In this document: one piece after another, positions 60,509 to 64,000 of the stretch | Layout: the number at the start of each line of letters is the position of its first letter | Numbering within the stretch: the first letter of the stretch is position 1 | NCBI GenBank assembly: GCA_947085815.1 | Contig: CAMTXU010000021.1 | Location: 1 to 64,000 of the forward strand | DNA: 64,000 nucleotides | Direction of reading: 5' to 3' | Source: Fen-1258 sp947085815 | GTDB lineage: Bacteria > Bacteroidota > Ignavibacteria > Ignavibacteriales > Melioribacteraceae | Made by a program: the position numbers and the translations under genes | Notes under the pieces: model-generated | The model's input: the letters and a program-made list of their open reading frames with translations, nothing else | Database searches by the model: none | What the model was told of the DNA's origin: nothing

Positions 60509-61044
60509 ATCGATTTTTCGAATCTATAGATAATTTTTATGCAAAGCTCGAAAAGATTTTTCTAGTAATTGGCGTTAGTGTTATGACGCTTGTTGTCTTT
60601 TTTGATCTTTTGTTCAGGAATTTGTTTGATGGTGGATTTATTTGGGCTAAAGAGCTTGCAGCATTTTTAATGATTTGGGTCGGTTTCGTAGGAGCTTCTC
60701 TCGCCACTAAAGCGAATAAACATTTAATCGTAGGAATTCCGGAAAAATTGTTCCCAGCAAAAGTCCTCCCGTACGTATCGTTATTCGTGAATTTTATTGT
60801 TTTTTCCGTAACCATTTTCATTGCTTATCTCGGTTTCAACTATGTGGCGGAAACGAGGGAGTTTGGAGAAACCTCTCTCGTCCTCAATATTCCTCTTTGG
60901 ATTGTTCAAATAATAATTCCCGTTTCGCTGGTAATTATTGCATTTAGATTTGTTGGAATAGGTATTCAAATTTTCAAAGGAAAAATTTCATCCATTGGTG
61001 CAGGGGCAAAAGAAGAATTAACACAGAAAGGAGCGGACAATTGA
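60505..61044 (+). CDS. dctQ: TRAP transporter small permease subunit
   Basis: The 179-residue DctQ subunit has four hydrophobic helices and the family motif RNLFDGGFIWAKELAAFLMIWVGFVGASLA, with conserved tryptophan and glycine. It overlaps dctP by four bases (ATGA) and dctM similarly, fixing the order P-Q-M of one operon. A charged, soluble C-terminal tail follows the last helix. Confidence 0.92.
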   Translation: MNRFFESIDNFYAKLEKIFLVIGVSVMTLVVFFDLLFRNLFDGGFIWAKELAAFLMIWVGFVGASLATKANKHLIVGIPEKLFPAKVLPYVSLFVNFIVFSVTIFIAYLGFNYVAETREFGETSLVLNIPLWIVQIIIPVSLVIIAFRFVGIGIQIFKGKISSIGAGAKEELTQKGADN

Positions 61045-62333
61045 TCGAATATTTAATAGTCGTTATCGCTCTAATTTGTATTGTAATTGGAACTCCGTTA
61101 TTTACTATTCTTGCAATTATTACCATTTGCTCCCTACAATTTCTTGGCGATGGAATGCTCACGGAAATGATTGCTGATATGTTTAATGCTGTTAATAAAG
61201 ACGTTTTATTAGCAATACCGTTTTTTTTGATCGCCGGACAGATAATGACACATGGAAGTATTGCTAAAAGATTGATCGAATTTGCAAAATCATTAGTAGG
61301 ATGGATGCCCGGAGGACTTGCCGTAACCGCAATATTCGCATGTCTTTTCTTTGCCGCCATTTCCGGATCTTCGCCTGTGACTGTAATTGCAATCGGTACA
61401 ATGATGTACCCTGCTTTAATTAAAGAAAACTACAAAGAAAATTTTTCGGTAGGTTTACTAACCTCTGCAGGATCATTAGGTATTTTAATTCCGCCAAGCA
61501 TTCCTATGATAATCTACGCAATAGTAGTTTCAACGCCAGCAAACGTAATTTCCGTTGCCGATCTCTTTATTGCAGGAGTAATTCCGGGATTATTGATAGG
61601 ATTGCTCTTAATGGTTTATGCTGTGATTACCCAAAAGGAACATACTTACGCAATAAATAGCAGTTTCTCTTTTGAGCAATTTAAAATTTCTTTCAAGAAT
61701 GGAATCTTGGCTGTGATTTTACCTGTGATTATTCTTGGGGGGATATACAGTGGATTTTTTACTCCAACCGAAGCTGCTGCCGTTGCCGTTGTGTACACTT
61801 TTATTGTAGAGGTTTTCATTCACAAAGACATTAAAATTAAGAAGCTTCCTGAAATAATTATTCAAAGCACTTCTATGATGGGAACATTATTTTTGATCAT
61901 AGTTATTGCAATAAGTTTTAATCAATTCCTGGCTTTGGAAAGAATTCCATACCAGGCGGCTATATGGATGAAAAGCATTGTTAGTTCTCCATTAATGTTT
62001 CTTATAGTCGTGAACATTTTTCTCCTAATTCTCGGATGTTTCATGGATATTATGTCAGCTATACTTATTGTTGGTCCTCTTTTAGGACCGATGGCAATTG
62101 AATTTGGCATCGATCCAATTCATTTCGCAATTATTTTTATTGTTAATATGGAAATTGGCTACCTCACCCCTCCAATGGGAATAAACCTTTTTGTGGCATC
62201 AAGTATTTTTGAAAAGAAAATTGGATTCGTTATTAAATCTACTCTTCCGTTTACCATGATTCTTCTCTTTGCATTGATCTTGATATCTTACATACCTGCT
62301 ATTAGTTTATTCCTGGTTGAAATGTTTAGATAG
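61041..62333 (+). CDS. dctM: TRAP transporter large permease subunit
   Basis: The ion-coupled membrane component, with about twelve helices in 430 residues. Signatures include FFAAISGSSPVTVIAIG, SAGSLGILIPPSIPMIIYA, GGIYSGFFTPTEAAAVAVVY and GYLTPPMGINLFVAS, all typical of DctM. It begins with TTG at 61041, with AAAGGAG seven bases upstream, and overlaps the dctQ stop. The TRAP operon ends here; no clear terminator was recognised in the 198-bp gap to the next gene. Confidence 0.94.
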   Translation: MIEYLIVVIALICIVIGTPLFTILAIITICSLQFLGDGMLTEMIADMFNAVNKDVLLAIPFFLIAGQIMTHGSIAKRLIEFAKSLVGWMPGGLAVTAIFACLFFAAISGSSPVTVIAIGTMMYPALIKENYKENFSVGLLTSAGSLGILIPPSIPMIIYAIVVSTPANVISVADLFIAGVIPGLLIGLLLMVYAVITQKEHTYAINSSFSFEQFKISFKNGILAVILPVIILGGIYSGFFTPTEAAAVAVVYTFIVEVFIHKDIKIKKLPEIIIQSTSMMGTLFLIIVIAISFNQFLALERIPYQAAIWMKSIVSSPLMFLIVVNIFLLILGCFMDIMSAILIVGPLLGPMAIEFGIDPIHFAIIFIVNMEIGYLTPPMGINLFVASSIFEKKIGFVIKSTLPFTMILLFALILISYIPAISLFLVEMFR

Positions 62334-62531
62334 TCCTTTCAACTTCTCATTTTTTAGAATTCCGTAAATACTCGCAAAAAATGTTTGAAGTTTATGGAAC
62401 TCGATTTTGTGTAATAGAAATGGGGAAAAATGGAGTTCTGTTCTTGTGATTAAATTCTTGAAAAGTAATTTTTTCTCATCAAGATAAATTTTTAGTAAAT
62501 TGAAATAGAACAAAGGATACGTTTCTTATTT

Positions 62532-63503
62532 ATGTTAGATCAAAAACCACTTAATGAGTTTTCAGTTGGTGATGAACTCTTGATTTATCTTATCATCAGC
62601 AAATGTGAAATTAAAACATCCAAGAATGGAAAATTATTTCTTAATCTTGAGCTCAGAGATAAATCGGCTGCGCTGCCGTCGAAAGTTTGGGATAACGCCG
62701 AAGAGTATGCGAAGAAGTTAAAAGAGGGCACAGTTGTAAAAGTTGCCGGACAGGTAGAAGATTTTAATGGCGCCCCTCAAATAAAACTTGATAAAATCCG
62801 CCCTGCGCTTGAAAGTGATAATGTAAAACCGGAAGATTTTCTTCCTAGATCGCGGCGCCCACTCAAAGAAATGATTGACGAACTTAATAGTGTTATTGAT
62901 TCGGTCGGCGATCCATACTTGAACCAGCTTTTGAGGATAATTCTTTCAGGTGAAGATCTTGAAAAATATTCTCGCACACCAGCAGGAAAAGGATGGCACC
63001 ACGCATATCTCCACGGTTTATTGGAACATACTCTAGAGATCGTTCGAATCTGCGAATTGATGTGTTCAATTCATCCAGATCTAAAACACGATCTATTGAT
63101 TTGCGGCGCTCTTCTTCATGACTATGGCAAAACTGAAGAACTTACTTATGATTCTGTATTCGATTATTCTGATAAAGGGAAATTGATGGGACATATAATA
63201 ATCGGTGCACTAACCATTGAAAAAGTGACTTCGTCAATTCCAAATTTCCCGGAAGATCTGAAAATCCAGGTGATGCATTTAGTACTAAGTCATCAAGGTA
63301 AATTAGAATTTGCGTCGCCTGTAGAACCCAAAACTTTAGAAGCAATTGCACTCTATCAAGCAGATGAACTAAGCGCTAAAACAAACGCTTATAAATACGC
63401 AATTGAGGCGGATAAATATAAAGGAGGAAGATGGACAAGATTTCTTCCTCTTGCTAATACTTCTTTGTATATACCGGATGGTAATTCAGATTTACAGAAA
63501 TAA
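62532..63503 (+). CDS. YhaM-like 3'-5' exoribonuclease (OB-fold plus HD domain)
   Basis: A 323-residue nuclease with an N-terminal OB-fold (about 1-95, VGDELLIYLIISKCEIKTS, LFLNLELRDKSAALPSKVW) and an HD metal-dependent phosphohydrolase domain at about 150-285: HHAYLHGLLEHTLEIVRIC, the HD pair in ALLHDYGKTEEL, GHIIIGALTIEK and MHLVLSHQGKLEFASPVEP. This is the architecture of YhaM/CBF1, which degrades RNA or single-stranded DNA from the 3' end. It seems to be a single gene after the TRAP operon. Confidence 0.9.
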   Translation: MLDQKPLNEFSVGDELLIYLIISKCEIKTSKNGKLFLNLELRDKSAALPSKVWDNAEEYAKKLKEGTVVKVAGQVEDFNGAPQIKLDKIRPALESDNVKPEDFLPRSRRPLKEMIDELNSVIDSVGDPYLNQLLRIILSGEDLEKYSRTPAGKGWHHAYLHGLLEHTLEIVRICELMCSIHPDLKHDLLICGALLHDYGKTEELTYDSVFDYSDKGKLMGHIIIGALTIEKVTSSIPNFPEDLKIQVMHLVLSHQGKLEFASPVEPKTLEAIALYQADELSAKTNAYKYAIEADKYKGGRWTRFLPLANTSLYIPDGNSDLQK

Positions 63504-63538
63504 ATAAATTAATTAGCCAACTAACAAAGAATCATATT

Positions 63539-64000
63539 ATGAAAAGAACAAATAAATCTTTCCTTTTCCTTTTTATCTTCCCATTTACGTCCTTCATAAA
63601 TATAAATGCTCAAACGATCGATGCTCTGCTTGAAGAAGGAGAAAAGTATTACAAACTATTTGATAATGAGAAAGCTCTCGAAGCTTTTAAGAAAGTTGAA
63701 AAGATAGATGCTAATAATTTTGAAGCCCTCTGGAAACTATCACGAACTTATGTTGATATTGCAGACCGTATGCCTACAAGTACGGATGAGCAAGAGAAGG
63801 CACAGTTAGTAATTTTTCAAAAAGCACTCGAATATGGAGATCTAGCAAGTAAACTGAAACCTAATCAATCCGTTGGGTTTTTACAGCGCGCAATTGCAAA
63901 TGGAAAAATTGCTCTATTCAAAGGAGTTTTTACTGTTGCCGGTGTTGTAAACAGTGTTAGAGCGGATGTAGAGAAAGCAATTCAATTAGATAACGGCGGA
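63539..64000 (+). CDS. Exported TPR protein, TatT-like (3' partial)
   Basis: The frame runs from the ATG at 63539 to the window end, giving 154 codons. It has a signal peptide (FLFLFIFPFTSFININA, cleavage near NAQ) followed by TPR helices: EEGEKYYKLFDNEKALEAFKKVEKIDANNFEALWKLSRTY in outline, and then ALEYGDLASKLKPNQSVGFL. The arrangement of WKLSRTYVDIADRMP and the next helix mirrors that of TatT at 58603 (RLSRAYYLVANYVES). It may be a second periplasmic TPR protein of the same family. The C-terminus is outside the window. Confidence 0.72.
   Translation, partial: MKRTNKSFLFLFIFPFTSFININAQTIDALLEEGEKYYKLFDNEKALEAFKKVEKIDANNFEALWKLSRTYVDIADRMPTSTDEQEKAQLVIFQKALEYGDLASKLKPNQSVGFLQRAIANGKIALFKGVFTVAGVVNSVRADVEKAIQLDNGG

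Overview
The window is AT-rich bacterial chromosomal DNA (by eye a little under 40% G+C), densely coding, with almost no mobile or phage genes. Several things point to a Bacteroidota/Chlorobiota-type bacterium, most likely an Ignavibacteria-like lineage: several genes are preceded by the Bacteroidota -7 promoter element TAnnTTTG, Shine-Dalgarno sites are often weak, there is a complete menaquinone cluster, an Rnf complex, a TatT-type TRAP transporter and an UpxY-like NusG paralogue. The lineage is inference; no rRNA or tRNA gene is present to fix it.

Layout. 1-5190: end of a phosphoheptose isomerase gene, the RNA-binding factor Tex and an aconitase with a very lysine-rich tail. 5264-12348 (minus strand): DUF192 protein, GH10-like secreted hydrolase, aroB-aroK, an outer-membrane barrel and a PpiD-type periplasmic foldase. 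12493-13302: remnant of a sodium:solute symporter gene. 13430-19080 (minus): coaD, rsmD, pilM-like, comEA-like, then dnaJ-grpE-hrcA. 19382-24178 (plus): purM, a TatD nuclease fused to a radical SAM domain, D-Ala-D-Ala carboxypeptidase and prmA, converging on a MarR regulator. 24894-33372: menaquinone operon menF-D-H-B-A-C-E, meeting a hotdog thioesterase that probably supplies the DHNA-CoA hydrolysis step. 33859-36216: a MORN-repeat protein and a saccharopine-dehydrogenase-like enzyme. 36378-42839 (minus): rnfC-D-G-E-A-apbE-B-rseC, with the flavin transferase ApbE inside the operon whose RnfG and RnfD products it should flavinylate.

43312-51427 is the most unusual part: a nine-gene plus-strand cluster combining the core logic of phosphorylated nonulosonate (KDN/sialic-type) synthesis (NeuB-like synthase, KdsC-like phosphatase, SpsF-like cytidylyltransferase, a transferase with sialyltransferase-like motifs) with a split transketolase, a GSA-type aminotransferase, an SDR and a membrane fatty-acid-hydroxylase-like protein. 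I cannot match this set to a described pathway; it probably makes and attaches a modified acidic surface sugar.

51546-63503: DUF4139 protein, a PAS histidine kinase with a sigma-54-type response regulator, a hybrid kinase, an UpxY-like antiterminator, a TatT-DctP-DctQ-DctM TRAP operon and a YhaM-like exoribonuclease; the window ends inside another TPR protein gene.

Non-coding DNA holds at least two families of short palindromic repeats. One family (three clear copies at 16081, 19153 and 29705) has terminal arms that differ between copies yet stay complementary, the signature of a maintained hairpin. A second family (20389, 38630) is built on an ATTCTGA...GAAGAATCTC frame. A 112-bp element with 22-bp inverted ends lies between convergent genes at 51424. 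Purine-rich repeats occur in at least four places, two of them at or within coding sequences. No CRISPR, tRNA, rRNA or transposase gene was seen.
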